From: Herbidospora daliensis
Lineage (GTDB): Bacteria; Actinomycetota; Actinomycetes; Streptosporangiales; Streptosporangiaceae
Assembly (NCBI RefSeq): GCF_001570585.1
Contig: NZ_BBXF01000001.1
Span: 737,691 to 801,690 of the forward strand
Direction: 5' to 3'
DNA length: 64,000 nt
The position numbers and the translations under genes are program-made. Positions 46,307 to 57,000 of this stretch are shown piece by piece; the first letter of the stretch is position 1, and each line of letters opens with the position of its first letter. The notes beneath the pieces are model-generated. The model saw only the letters and a program-made list of their open reading frames with translations. It was not told the origin of the DNA and did no database searches.

Positions 46307-47659
46307 GTGGACGACCTCATCTCAGCGCTGCCTCCCGGACGGGTGCTGACCGACCCCGACGTGACCGCCTCCTACGCCCGCGACCGCACGTTCCTGCAGG
46401 CCGGAGCGGTACGCGCGGTGGTCCTGGCGGAGTCGCGCGACGACGTCGTGACGACGATGAAGTGGGCGACCGCCAACGGGGTCCCGGTGGTGCCGCGCGG
46501 GGCGGGCACCGGGCTGGCCGGAGGGGCGGTCGCGGGCGACGGGTCGATCGTCCTGTCGCTGGCCCGCATGACTCGGATTGTCGAACTCTCCCCCGCCGAC
46601 GAGGTCGCCGTCGTCCAGCCCGGCGTGATCACCGCCGACCTCGACCGCGCCGCCCGCGCCCACGGGCTGATGTACGCCCCCGACCCGTCCTCCTACGAGA
46701 TCTCCACGATCGGCGGCAACCTGGCGACCAACGCCGGGGGCCTGCGCTGCGTGAAGTACGGCGTCACCCGCGACTCGGCGCTGGGCCTGGAGGTCGTGCT
46801 GGCCGACGGCCAGGTGGTCAACACCGGCCGCCGGACCATGAAGGGCGTCACCGGCTACGACCTGACCGGCCTGTTCGTCGGCTCCGAGGGCACCCTGGGG
46901 ATCATCACCGAGGCCACCGTCCGGCTGCGCCGGGCCCCGGCGAAGCCGCCGATCACGGTGGCCGCCGAGTTCACCTCGCTGCGCGACGCCGCGGCGGCGG
47001 TGGCCGCGATCATCGCGGCGGGCTGCCAGCCCTCGATGCTGGAGCTCATCGACCGCAACACCCTGGTCGCGATCGACGACTGGCGCAACATCGGCCTGGA
47101 GCCGACGACGCAGGGCATGCTGCTGGCCCAGTCCGACGCCCCCGACGGCGAGGCGGCGGCCGACCGCATGGCGGCCCTGTGCGAGGAGCACGGCGCGACG
47201 TTCGCGGCCCGGTCGACCACCCCGGAGGAGGGCGACGAGCTGATCGCGGTCCGGCGGATGGCCTACCAGGCCAAGGAGCGCCTCGGCGAGTGCCTGACCG
47301 AGGACGTCTGCGTGCCCCGCTCGAAGCTGCCCGACATGATCGCCGAGATCGAGGCCGTCGGGCGCCGTCACGACGTGCGGATCTGCACGGTCGCGCACGC
47401 CGGAGACGGCAACCTGCACCCGGTGTTCATCTTCGAGCGCGGCCTGCCCGAGCCGCCCCCGCACGTGTGGGCGGCGGCCGACGAGATCTTCCGGGCCGCG
47501 CTGGCCCTCGGCGGCACCCTCACCGGGGAGCACGGCGTGGGCCTGCTGAAGAAGAGGTGGCTGGAGCTGGAGAGCGGGCCCGTCGTGGCCTCCCTGCAAA
47601 CCGGGATAAAGCAGGTCTTCGACCCCCACAACATCCTCAACCCGGGCAAGGCCATCTGA
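46307..47659 (+). CDS. FAD-binding oxidase, glycolate oxidase GlcD / D-lactate dehydrogenase-like
   Basis: A flavoprotein of about 450 residues. The FAD (PCMH) domain shows VVPRGAGTGLAGGAV and the STIGGNLATNAGGLRCVKYG loop. The C-terminal FAD-oxidase domain ends HAGDGNLHPVF and GEHGVGLLKKRWL, both characteristic of GlcD/D-2-hydroxyacid dehydrogenases. It oxidises a 2-hydroxy acid such as glycolate or D-lactate. GTG 46307 fits a leaderless transcript with TACTGT 8 nt upstream; TTG 46289, with GTGAGG upstream, is the alternative. No partner GlcE/GlcF genes are present, so it may act as a stand-alone D-lactate dehydrogenase. Confidence 0.87.
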   Translation: MDDLISALPPGRVLTDPDVTASYARDRTFLQAGAVRAVVLAESRDDVVTTMKWATANGVPVVPRGAGTGLAGGAVAGDGSIVLSLARMTRIVELSPADEVAVVQPGVITADLDRAARAHGLMYAPDPSSYEISTIGGNLATNAGGLRCVKYGVTRDSALGLEVVLADGQVVNTGRRTMKGVTGYDLTGLFVGSEGTLGIITEATVRLRRAPAKPPITVAAEFTSLRDAAAAVAAIIAAGCQPSMLELIDRNTLVAIDDWRNIGLEPTTQGMLLAQSDAPDGEAAADRMAALCEEHGATFAARSTTPEEGDELIAVRRMAYQAKERLGECLTEDVCVPRSKLPDMIAEIEAVGRRHDVRICTVAHAGDGNLHPVFIFERGLPEPPPHVWAAADEIFRAALALGGTLTGEHGVGLLKKRWLELESGPVVASLQTGIKQVFDPHNILNPGKAI

Positions 47660-47680
47660 CCCACTGGTAGCGTGCTCTCC

Positions 47681-49171
47681 ATGGTGGAAGGCGACCCCTC
47701 ACGGCTGGGGCCGTTCGAGATCGTCGGCCGGCTGGGCGAGGGTGGCCAGGGCGTCGTCTACAGGGGCGTGACCCCCGACGGCGCGACCGTGGCCGTGAAG
47801 CTGCTGCACACCCGGCTCAGCACCGATCCGGCGGCCCGCGCCCGCTTCCTGCGCGAGGTCAGCCTCGCCCAGCGCGTGGCGCGGTTCAGCACGGCTCCGG
47901 TCCTGTACGCCGACCTCGCCGGAAACCAGCCCTACATCGTCAGCGAGTACGTCCCGGGCCCGTCGCTGAAGGACCTCGTCGAGCGGGAGGGCCCGCGGCG
48001 CGGCGCGGCGCTCGAACGGCTGGGCATCGCCACGGCGACCGCCCTGGCCGCCATCCACCAGGCCGGCATCACCCACCGCGACCTGAAGCCCGCCAACGTG
48101 CTGATGGGCCCCGAGGGCCCGGTCGTGATCGACTTCGGCGTCGCCAAAGCCCTCGACGCCCCGCAGGCCACGATGAGCGGCACGACCATGGGCACCCCCG
48201 CCTACCTGGCCCCCGAGTTACTGAGCGAGGCGACCGCCAGCCCGGCGTCCGACGTGTTCGCGTGGGGCGTCACGATGGTCTTCGCGGCGACCGGCCGCCC
48301 GGCGTTCGGCGCCGACTCGATCCCGGTCGTGCTGAACCGCATCCTGCACTCCGAGCCCGACCTCGGCGAGGTCGAGGAGCCGATGCGCACCCTGGTGGCG
48401 CGCTGCCTGGCCAAGGACCCGGCCGACCGGCCCACCCCCGACCAGCTGATCGCCTACCTGCGCGGCGACCACGGCGTCATCAAGGCCGCCCCGGTGAAGC
48501 GGGGCCGGATGGTGCTGGCCGGCGCCGCTGCCGTGCTCCTCCTCGGCGGCGCCGCCTACGTCCTGACCCAGCCGGCACCGCGGACCGCCGTCGCCGCGCC
48601 GACGGCCGCCCCGGTCATCGCGCAGCTCACCCCGACCAAACGCGCCCCGCGCCCGTCGCTCTCCCCGGTCGCCGCCCAGCCCGAAGCGCCCGAGGCGACG
48701 CCGGAGGCCCCGGCCGAGCGTCCCGACGTGGTCGACAAGCCGCGCCCGAGCCTGACCCCGACGCCCTCGCCGTCGCCCAGCCCCTCGCCGTCACCGTCGC
48801 CCTCCCCCAGCCCGAGCCCGAGCCCGGCAAAGACCAGGGAGCCCAACCCCAACACGCCCGAGGGCCTGTGCGGGGCCGGGTTCGCGGTCGTGAACCAGCA
48901 CCGCTGGCAGGGCGGCCGGGCCACCACCTATCTCCTGTACGAAGAGGCGACCGGCCTCAACTGCGTGGTCACCCTGTCGAAGAACGTCATCCCGGGCAGC
49001 ATCAAAATGGGCGCCCTGCTGCGCGTGCAGAAGGGCGCCCACGGCAACGACTGGGGCCGCTACACCGCCTACGCCGGCCCGATCCGCCTCCTCGCGAAGA
49101 AGAAGTGCGTCGTCTGGGGCGGCGGATTCGCCAAGGCCACCTGGCAGAGCGGCTGGACCCACTGCGGCTAG
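47681..49171 (+). CDS. Membrane Ser/Thr protein kinase with extracytoplasmic domain
   Basis: A 496-residue PASTA-less Hanks-type kinase. The kinase domain (about 8-265) has the glycine loop GRLGEGGQGVVYRG, K40 in VAVKLL, catalytic D134 in HRDLKPANV, and DFG in VVIDFGVAK. A single membrane helix lies at about 278-298. Outside the membrane a Thr/Pro-rich tether and a Pro-Ser linker (about 362-383) lead to a small domain of about 100 residues with conserved-looking cysteines (EGLCGAGF, LNCVVTL, KKCVVW, WTHCG). ATG 47681 has TAGCGT 7 nt upstream and no ribosome site, so it is likely leaderless. The gene is 21 bp after the oxidase gene. Confidence 0.92.
   Translation: MVEGDPSRLGPFEIVGRLGEGGQGVVYRGVTPDGATVAVKLLHTRLSTDPAARARFLREVSLAQRVARFSTAPVLYADLAGNQPYIVSEYVPGPSLKDLVEREGPRRGAALERLGIATATALAAIHQAGITHRDLKPANVLMGPEGPVVIDFGVAKALDAPQATMSGTTMGTPAYLAPELLSEATASPASDVFAWGVTMVFAATGRPAFGADSIPVVLNRILHSEPDLGEVEEPMRTLVARCLAKDPADRPTPDQLIAYLRGDHGVIKAAPVKRGRMVLAGAAAVLLLGGAAYVLTQPAPRTAVAAPTAAPVIAQLTPTKRAPRPSLSPVAAQPEAPEATPEAPAERPDVVDKPRPSLTPTPSPSPSPSPSPSPSPSPSPSPAKTREPNPNTPEGLCGAGFAVVNQHRWQGGRATTYLLYEEATGLNCVVTLSKNVIPGSIKMGALLRVQKGAHGNDWGRYTAYAGPIRLLAKKKCVVWGGGFAKATWQSGWTHCG
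48764..48826 (+). repeat. Pro-Ser linker repeat in the Ser/Thr kinase
   Basis: About ten Pro-Ser units separate the membrane tether from the extracytoplasmic cysteine-containing domain. Confidence 0.85.
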
Positions 49172-49578
49172 AGCAGCTTCTCGTACCAGTCGTAGTAGAG
49201 ATAGGTGCTGCCGGGGCCGGTCAGGGTGCCGTAGACCTGCCAGAAGCTGTTCGGCGCGAGCGAGTAGCGGAAGACCTTGTCACCGGGCCGGGCGTCCACG
49301 AACGTGCTCCAGCTCCCGTTGTTGTAGATGCGCACCTCGATCGTGAACGTCTCGTTGTCGGGGATGTCGAGACAGATCTCGTAGTTGTACGTCATGTTGG
49401 CGCCGATGTTGTAGCTGCGCCCGTCGATGGCCCCCCGCTCCCAGTTCGTGGGGATGTAGCTGTTGTAGACCCGCGTGTACCCGCCCGCGGAGCAGTCGAC
49501 CGCGGACGCGGACGCGGAAGTGATGCCGGTGAGCATGGCGCCGATGACGCCTATGAGTACGAAGATGGTGCGCTTCAT
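49168..49578 (-). CDS. Small secreted protein, function unknown
   Basis: A 136-residue exported protein. The signal peptide (MKRTIFVLIGVIGAMLTGITSASA) precedes a mature domain of about 110 residues rich in Tyr, Trp and Asn, with two cysteines (VDCSAGG and YEICLDI). The beta-strand pattern (TFTIEVRIYNNGSWSTF) suggests a small beta-sandwich. ATG 49578 is chosen because AGGAGAGG lies 3-4 nt upstream; an earlier ATG at 49590 is part of that site. It overlaps the kinase gene end by 4 bp, tail to tail. Confidence 0.72.
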   Translation of the reverse strand: MKRTIFVLIGVIGAMLTGITSASASAVDCSAGGYTRVYNSYIPTNWERGAIDGRSYNIGANMTYNYEICLDIPDNETFTIEVRIYNNGSWSTFVDARPGDKVFRYSLAPNSFWQVYGTLTGPGSTYLYYDWYEKLL

Positions 49579-49715
49579 GCCTCTCCTCATCCGTGCAGTT
49601 AGTTGAAGACTTAACTGAGTCTGATGAGGTCACCACAACCGGACAAGGTCGGGTCGACGGGGCCGCCGTGAGCTGCGCCGATGATTTCCGTCTCTGAAAC
49701 TAGCCTGAAAGGTGC

Positions 49716-51350
49716 ATGTCAGGGGGTTCGGGGGTCGTCTCCCCGCGTAGAACATTAAACTCACCGAACGTGATCCAACCTCCCGACTCGGCGGAAACGC
49801 AGCAGCGACGCGCGGCGATGCTCGGCAGACTCGCCGACCTGGCGGCGGAGCACGCCAAAGCGGTCGAAGGCGGCGGGCAGAAGTACGTCGACCGCCACCA
49901 CGCCCGGGGCAAGCTCCTGGCCCGTGAGCGCGTGGAACTGCTGCTCGACCCCGGCGCGCCCTTCCTCGAACTGTCCCCGCTGGCCGCCTGGGGGTCCGAC
50001 TTCCCCGTCGGCGCCAGCGTGGTCACCGGCATCGGCGTGGTCGAGGGCGTCGAGTGCGTGATCGTCGCCAACGACCCGACCGTCCGGGGCGGCGCGTCCA
50101 ACCCCTGGACGCTGCGCAAGACCCTCCGGGCCACGCAGATCGCCCTGGAGAACCGGCTGCCGCTGGTCAACCTGGTCGAGTCGGGCGGCGCCGACCTGCC
50201 GACGCAGAAGGAGATCTTCATCCCGGGCGGGCGGGTGTTCCGCGACCTGACCCGGTTGTCGGCGGCCGGCGTCCCGACGATCGCCCTGGTCTTCGGCAAC
50301 TCCACGGCCGGAGGCGCCTACGTGCCGGGCCTGTCCGACCATGTCGTCATGGTCCGGGAACGCGCCAAGGTGTTCCTCGGCGGGCCGCCGCTGGTCAAGG
50401 TCGCGACCGGTGAGGACGCCGACGACGAGTCGCTCGGCGGCGCCGAGATGCACGCCCGCGACTCGGGCCTGGCCGACTACCTGGCCGAGTCGGAGCACGA
50501 CGCCCTGCGCATCGGCCGGGCCATCGTCAAGCGGCTGAACTGGCGCAAGCTGGGCCGCGCGCCCAAGCCCTCCCGCCCGCCGCTGCTCGACGAAGAAGGG
50601 CTGCTCGACATCGTCCCCGAAGACCTGCGTGTCCCGTTCGACCCGCGCGAGGTGATCGGGCGCATCGTCGACGCGAGTGAGTTCGACGAGTTCAAGCCGC
50701 TCTACGGCCCGAGCCTGGTGACCGGCTGGGCCACCGTCCACGGCTACGACGTCGGCGTCCTGGCCAACGCGCGGGGCGTGCTGTTCGGCCAGGAGGCGCA
50801 GAAGGCGGCCCAGTTCATCCAGCTCGCCAACCAGTCGCGCACGCCGCTGCTGTTCCTGCAGAACACCACCGGCTACATGGTCGGCAAGGACTATGAGCGG
50901 TCGGGCATCATCAAGCACGGCTCGATGATGATCAACGCGGTCGCCAACTCCACCGTCCCCCATCTGACGGTCGTCATGGGGGCCAGCTACGGCGCGGGCA
51001 ACTACGGCATGTGCGGTCGGGCGTACGATCCCCGGTTCCTGTTCAGCTGGCCGAGCGCGAAGTCGGCGGTGATGGGCCCGGCGCAGCTGGCCGGGGTGCT
51101 CTCGATCGTCGGCCGGGCCGCCGCCGAGGCGCGCGGGCAGGCGTTCGACGAGGAGGGCGACGCCGCCATGCGCGCGATGGTCGAGGCGCAGGTCGAGGCC
51201 GAGTCACTGCCGTTCTTCCTGTCCGGCCGCCTCTACGACGACGGCGTGATCGACCCGCGCGACACCCGGACCGTCCTTGGATTGTGCCTGTCCGCCATCG
51301 GCTCGGCCCCCGAGTCGCCCGCCGCCGGTTTCGGCGTCTTCCGGATGTGA
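49716..51350 (+). CDS. Acyl-CoA carboxylase beta subunit (AccD1 / MccB-like carboxyltransferase)
   Basis: A 544-residue carboxyltransferase. It resembles the 3-methylcrotonyl-CoA/geranyl-CoA carboxylase beta subunits: GGSGGADLPTQKEIF-type oxyanion region (VESGGADLPTQKEIFIPGG), the acyl-CoA site GNSTAGGAYVPGLSDHVV, and the second crotonase half QNTTGYMVGKDYE and GASYGAGNYGMCGRAY. It transfers carboxylate from biotin to the acyl-CoA. ATG 49716 has AAAGG 4 nt upstream. It heads an operon with the biotin-carrying alpha subunit and an enoyl-CoA hydratase, the leucine-degradation set accD1-accA1 of mycobacteria. Confidence 0.92.
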   Translation: MSGGSGVVSPRRTLNSPNVIQPPDSAETQQRRAAMLGRLADLAAEHAKAVEGGGQKYVDRHHARGKLLARERVELLLDPGAPFLELSPLAAWGSDFPVGASVVTGIGVVEGVECVIVANDPTVRGGASNPWTLRKTLRATQIALENRLPLVNLVESGGADLPTQKEIFIPGGRVFRDLTRLSAAGVPTIALVFGNSTAGGAYVPGLSDHVVMVRERAKVFLGGPPLVKVATGEDADDESLGGAEMHARDSGLADYLAESEHDALRIGRAIVKRLNWRKLGRAPKPSRPPLLDEEGLLDIVPEDLRVPFDPREVIGRIVDASEFDEFKPLYGPSLVTGWATVHGYDVGVLANARGVLFGQEAQKAAQFIQLANQSRTPLLFLQNTTGYMVGKDYERSGIIKHGSMMINAVANSTVPHLTVVMGASYGAGNYGMCGRAYDPRFLFSWPSAKSAVMGPAQLAGVLSIVGRAAAEARGQAFDEEGDAAMRAMVEAQVEAESLPFFLSGRLYDDGVIDPRDTRTVLGLCLSAIGSAPESPAAGFGVFRM

Positions 51351-51355
51351 GTCAG

Positions 51356-53271
<1,916 letters not shown>

Positions 53272-53275
<4 letters not shown>

Positions 53276-54033
53276 CCGAGGTCGTACACCTGACGGTCGA
53301 GCGCGGGGTGGCCACGGTCACCCTCGACTCGCCGCGCAACCGCAACGCCCTGTCGCGGCAGCTCGTCGAGGAGCTGTCGGCCCACCTGGAGGCGGCCGGG
53401 TCCGACGACGACGTCCGGGCGGTGCTGCTCACCCACACCGGGCCGGTGTTCTGCGCCGGGGCCGACCTGTCGGAGGCGGCGGCCGAGGGCATGGAGGCCG
53501 GCACCCGCCGCATGATCGACCTGTTCACGCTGGTGGTCGAGCTGCCCAAGCCGGTGGTCTGCCGGGTCGCGGGCAAGGCGCGGGCGGGCGGGCTCGGCCT
53601 GCTCGGCGCGTGCGACGTCGTGGTGGCCGACGACGGCGGCGACTACGCCTTCACCGAGGCCCGGCTGGGGCTCGCGCCCGCGATGATCTCGCTGACCCTG
53701 CTGCCGCGCCTCGACGGCCGGGCCGCCGGGCGCTACTTCATCACCGGCGAGACGTTCGGCGCGATGGAGGCCGAGCGCATCGGCCTGCTGACGCGGGCGG
53801 TCCCGCTGCCGCAGCTCGACGACGCGGTCGAGGCCGTGCTCGACGGCCTGCGGGCGGCCTCGCCGCAGGGTCTGGCCGAATCCAAGCGCCTGGTCACCGA
53901 GCCGGTCAGGCGGCTGCTGGCCGAACGCGGCGACGAGATGGCGACCCTGTCGGCCAAGTTGTTCTCCTCGCCCGAGGCGCGCGAGGGCATGAGCGCGTTC
54001 CTGCAGAAGCGCCCGCCCGCCTGGACCGTCTGA
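53272..54033 (+). CDS. Enoyl-CoA hydratase / methylglutaconyl-CoA hydratase-like
   Basis: A 253-residue crotonase-family protein (VTEVVHLTVERGVATVTLDSP at the start, split here from RNRNALS). The oxyanion-hole segments are VFCAGADLSEA and KARAGGLGLLGACDVVVA. GTG 53272 overlaps the carboxylase stop (GTGA), and the last base of its stop is the first of the next ATG (TGATG). In leucine catabolism the step after methylcrotonyl-CoA carboxylase is hydration of 3-methylglutaconyl-CoA, which fits its position (LiuC-like). The usual ECH glutamates are only partly conserved, so the exact reaction is inferred. Confidence 0.88.
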
Positions 54034-55713
54034 TGTTGCGCATCGCCAACTGCTCGGGCTTCTACGGCGACCGCCTGTCGGCCGCGCGGGAGCAGGTCGA
54101 CGGCGGCCCGATCGACGTGCTCACCGGCGACTGGCTGGCCGAGCTGACCATGCTGATCCTGGCCGGGAACCGGGCGAAGGGCCGCCCCCGGCTACGCGAC
54201 GACGTTCGTGAAGCAGCTCTCCGACGTCCTGGCGACCTGCCTCGACCGCGGCATCAAGATCGTGTCGAACGCGGGCGGGCTCGACCCCGAGGCGTGCGCG
54301 CAGGCGATCAGGGACCTCGGCCTGCCGGCCAAGGTCGCGACCGTCACCGGCGACGACCTCATGCCGCGCCTGGCCGAGCTCGGCCCGCTGGTCAACCTCG
54401 ACACCGGCGAGACCCTCACGGCCGCGCCGATCACCGCCAACGCCTACCTGGGCGGCTTCCCCATCGCCGCCGCGCTCTCGGCCGGCGCCGACGTCGTGGT
54501 GACCGGCCGCGTCACCGACGCGGCCCTGGTCACCGGCCCCGGCATCTGGCGGTACGGCTGGGGCCCCGCCGACCTCGACGCGCTCGCCGGTTCGGTCGTC
54601 GCCGGGCACGTCATCGAGTGCGGCTGCCAGGCCACCGGCGGCAACTACGCCTTCTTCGGCGAGATCCCCGACCTGGCCCACTGCGGCTTCCCCATCGCCG
54701 AACTCCACGACGACGGCTCCTGCGTCATCACCAAACACCCCGGCACCGGCGGCGCGGTCACCGTGGGCACCGTCACCGCCCAGCTCCTGTACGAGATCGC
54801 CGGCCCCCGCTATAAGGGCCCCGACGTGACGGCCCGGTTCGACAGCATCCGGCTCATGCAGGAGGGCCCCGACCGGGTGTCGGTGAGCGGCGTGCGCGGC
54901 GAGGCGCCCCCGCCGACGCTGAAGGCCGCGGTGAACGTGCTCGGCGGCTACCGCAACACGATGACCCTGGTGCTGACCGGCCTCGACGCCGACCGCAAGG
55001 CCGAGGTCGCGGAAGCGGCCGTCTGGGCGCGGGTACCGAGGGAGACCTTCGAGCACACGTACACGGAACGGGTCGGCGACCTGCTCCGGATCACGGTCAT
55101 GGACCCCGACCAGCGCAAGGCCGGGCGGTTGTTCTCCTCGGCCGTGGTCGAGACGGGCTTGGCGAGTTATCCCGGCTTCTACGGCCTGACCCCGCCCGGC
55201 GACGCGTCGCCCTACGGGATCTACTGGCCGGTGGCGGTGCCCCGGATCACCGCCACGGTCGCCGTCGACGGCGCGGAGGTGCCGTTCGAGGACGCCGTGC
55301 CGCAGGCGCCCGAGGCGGCCCCGGCCGGCCGCGAGGAGCCGGGGGCGGCCGGGCCGTGGTTCGCCCCGCCGATGCCGATCCCGCTGACCGTCGAAGAAGA
55401 GCTCCGACCTTTGGGCCTCATCGCGGGCGCCCGCTCGGGCGACAAGGGCGGCAACGCCAACCTCGGCGTGTGGGTGCGCACCGCCGACCACTACGCGTGG
55501 CTGGAGAGTTACCTGACGACCGACCGGCTGGCCGAGTTGCTGCCCGAAGTGACCGGATTGCGCGTCGACCGCCATCTGTTCCCGAACCTGCTCGCGGTCA
55601 ACTTCGTGGTCCACGGCCTGCTCGGCCGGGGGGTGGCCGCCAGCCCTCTCATGGACGCGCAGGCCAAGGCCCTCGGTGAACGCCTGCGGGCGGTTCCGGT
55701 GCCGCTGCCCTGA
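54033..55713 (+). pseudogene. AtuA-like (DUF1446) protein gene, disrupted by a frameshift
   Basis: The ATG at 54033 (TGATG overlap with the hydratase gene) begins LRIANCSGFYGDRLSAAREQV, the normal N-terminus of DUF1446/AtuA proteins. Reading stays in that frame to about 54189 (AELTMLILAGNRAKGRP). The family then continues one base later: GYATTFVKQLSDVLATCLDR and onward to 55713, including SNAGGLDPEACAQAI and the C-terminal ARSGDKGGNANLGVWVR domain. A run of five C at 54185-54189 would give one intact frame of about 560 residues if it had four. It is thus a recent mutation, a sequencing error or, less likely, a programmed shift. AtuA proteins act in acyclic terpene/leucine catabolism, but their reaction is unknown. 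Confidence 0.85.
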
Positions 55714-55751
55714 GTCCATACCGACATCGCGGCGAAACGTGAGTCCTCCTA

Positions 55752-55762
55752 CAATTGCTCGC
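55752..55762. promoter_or_regulatory. CAATTGCTCGC box upstream of the 68-residue protein gene
   Basis: CAATTGCTCGC is followed at once by a second GCAATTGC core (55761-55768). The same box, with one change (CAATTGCTTGC), lies upstream of the gene at 57001. These flank an XRE-DUF5753 regulator and may be its operators. Confidence 0.5.
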
Positions 55763-55792
55763 AATTGCGACTGTACGGAAGGACACCCCCTC

Positions 55793-55999
55793 ATGCGCCT
55801 CCGCTTCCTCGGCACCACCTCCGAGGCCACGTCGTGCCCCGCCCTGTACGAGACCGACCGCGGCACCATCGTCGTGCAGGGCACGGAGGTGGTGGATCCG
55901 GAGGCCAGAGCCGATCTCCGGCACCTCGCCGACTACGAGACCGCCGTCGAGGTCCCGCGCGAACTCCTGGTCGAGATCGCACGCAAGGTCTTGACCTGA
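55793..55999 (+). CDS. Small protein upstream of the XRE-DUF5753 regulator
   Basis: A 68-residue soluble protein (MRLRFLGTTSEATSCPALYE, then GTIVVQGTEVVDPEARADLR and VEVPRELLVEIARK). I know no assigned function. Genes of this size and sequence style commonly accompany XRE-DUF5753 regulators in Streptosporangiaceae, in the position taken by DUF397 proteins in WhiJ-like systems. GGAAGGA lies about 9 nt before the ATG. It is 78 bp upstream of the regulator start, probably in the same control unit. Confidence 0.72.
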   Translation: MRLRFLGTTSEATSCPALYETDRGTIVVQGTEVVDPEARADLRHLADYETAVEVPRELLVEIARKVLT

Positions 56000-56006
56000 T
56001 CACGAT

Positions 56007-56020
56007 TAGGGAGCTCCCTA
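56007..56020. promoter_or_regulatory. Perfect palindrome before the XRE regulator gene
   Basis: TAGGGAGCTCCCTA is a perfect 14-bp palindrome 57 bp upstream of the regulator's GTG and 8 bp after the stop of the small gene. It is placed where an autoregulatory operator would be, but a short hairpin is the alternative. Confidence 0.5.
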
Positions 56021-56077
56021 TGGCCTGTGCGGCGAACTGAGGTCTACCTTGGTCCGCACCATGGCGGGAGGGATCGA

Positions 56078-56932
56078 GTGAGCGGTTTCCAGCAGGCGCG
56101 AATCGACCTGGGCATCCAGCTCAGGCAGCTCCGGGAGGTCGCTCACCTGTCCGGCAAGGACCTCGCCGAGCGCCTCCACTGGCAACCGTCGAAGGTCTCG
56201 CGGATCGAGAACGCCCGCCAGACGCCGACCGAGGACGACGTGGTCGTCTGGGCCCAGGCCGTCGCCGCCGAACCCGGCATGGTCGACAACCTGATCCAGC
56301 AGGCGGTCGGCCTGAGCGAGCGCCACGACTCGTGGAAGGCCCGGCACAAGGGCGGGCTGGCGGCGCTCCAGGAGGACGTGCGCGACCTGGAGGCGCGCAT
56401 CCGCACGCTGCGGATCTTCGAGGCCGGGCTGGTGCCGGGCCTGCTGCAGACCGCGGAGTACTCCCGGCACATCTTCCAGAAGGTGCGCCGGGTCTACGAG
56501 GCGGTCGACGACGTCGACGCGGCGATCCGGGTGCGCATGCAGCGGCAGGAGATCCTCTACGACCCCCAGCGCAGGTTCACGTTCGTGGTGCCCGAGGCGG
56601 TGCTGCACGTGCGGCTCGCGCCGGTCGACGTGATGCGCGGCCAGATGGACCGGCTGCTGGCCATCACGACGCTGCCCAACGTCGAGTTCGGGGTGATCCC
56701 GTTCGAGTCGATGCTGCCGGCCACGCCGCTGCACAGCTTCGCCATCTACAACGAGGCGCTCGTCGGCGTGGCCACGTTCACCAAGGACCTGCTGCTCAGA
56801 GACCCCGACGACATCGCCTTCTACGGGCGCGCTCACGACGACTTCGCGGCCGCCGCCGTCTATCGCGAGGACGCCCGCGCGGTGATCGTCCGGGTCATCG
56901 ACGAATTGGGGAAACAATCCGCTGATTCGTAA
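56078..56932 (+). CDS. XRE-family regulator with DUF5753 (Scr1/WhiJ-like)
   Basis: A 284-residue regulator. The N-terminal XRE helix-turn-helix (about 11-65) shows LRQLREVAHLSGKDLAERLHWQPSK. The DUF5753 ligand/partner domain (about 100-275) carries FEAGLVPGLLQTAEYSRHIF, PNVEFGVIPFES and a final DPDDIAFYGRAHDDF-like block. GTG 56078 has GGGAGG 5 nt upstream. Such proteins are very abundant in sporulating actinomycetes and act with small DUF397-type proteins on development and antibiotic genes. Its likely local targets are the small genes on each side, by their shared upstream boxes. Confidence 0.92.
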   Translation: MSGFQQARIDLGIQLRQLREVAHLSGKDLAERLHWQPSKVSRIENARQTPTEDDVVVWAQAVAAEPGMVDNLIQQAVGLSERHDSWKARHKGGLAALQEDVRDLEARIRTLRIFEAGLVPGLLQTAEYSRHIFQKVRRVYEAVDDVDAAIRVRMQRQEILYDPQRRFTFVVPEAVLHVRLAPVDVMRGQMDRLLAITTLPNVEFGVIPFESMLPATPLHSFAIYNEALVGVATFTKDLLLRDPDDIAFYGRAHDDFAAAAVYREDARAVIVRVIDELGKQSADS

Positions 56933-56935
56933 GAG

Positions 56936-56946
56936 CAATTGCTTGC
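56936..56946. promoter_or_regulatory. CAATTGCTTGC box upstream of the 85-residue protein gene
   Basis: CAATTGCTTGC differs by one base from the box at 55752-55762. It is centred on the palindrome AGCAATTGCT and lies 54 bp before the next gene's start. Confidence 0.5.
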
Positions 56947-57000
56947 CTCATGTGACGGGAGCGTGCAATCCTTTCCTCTCAGCCGGGAGGTGATTGTGCG

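Noticed and set aside
49598-49622. Imperfect inverted repeat (AGTTA...TAACT) upstream of the small secreted protein gene
   Set aside because: The arms are short with several mismatches, and there is no neighbouring regulator to link it to.
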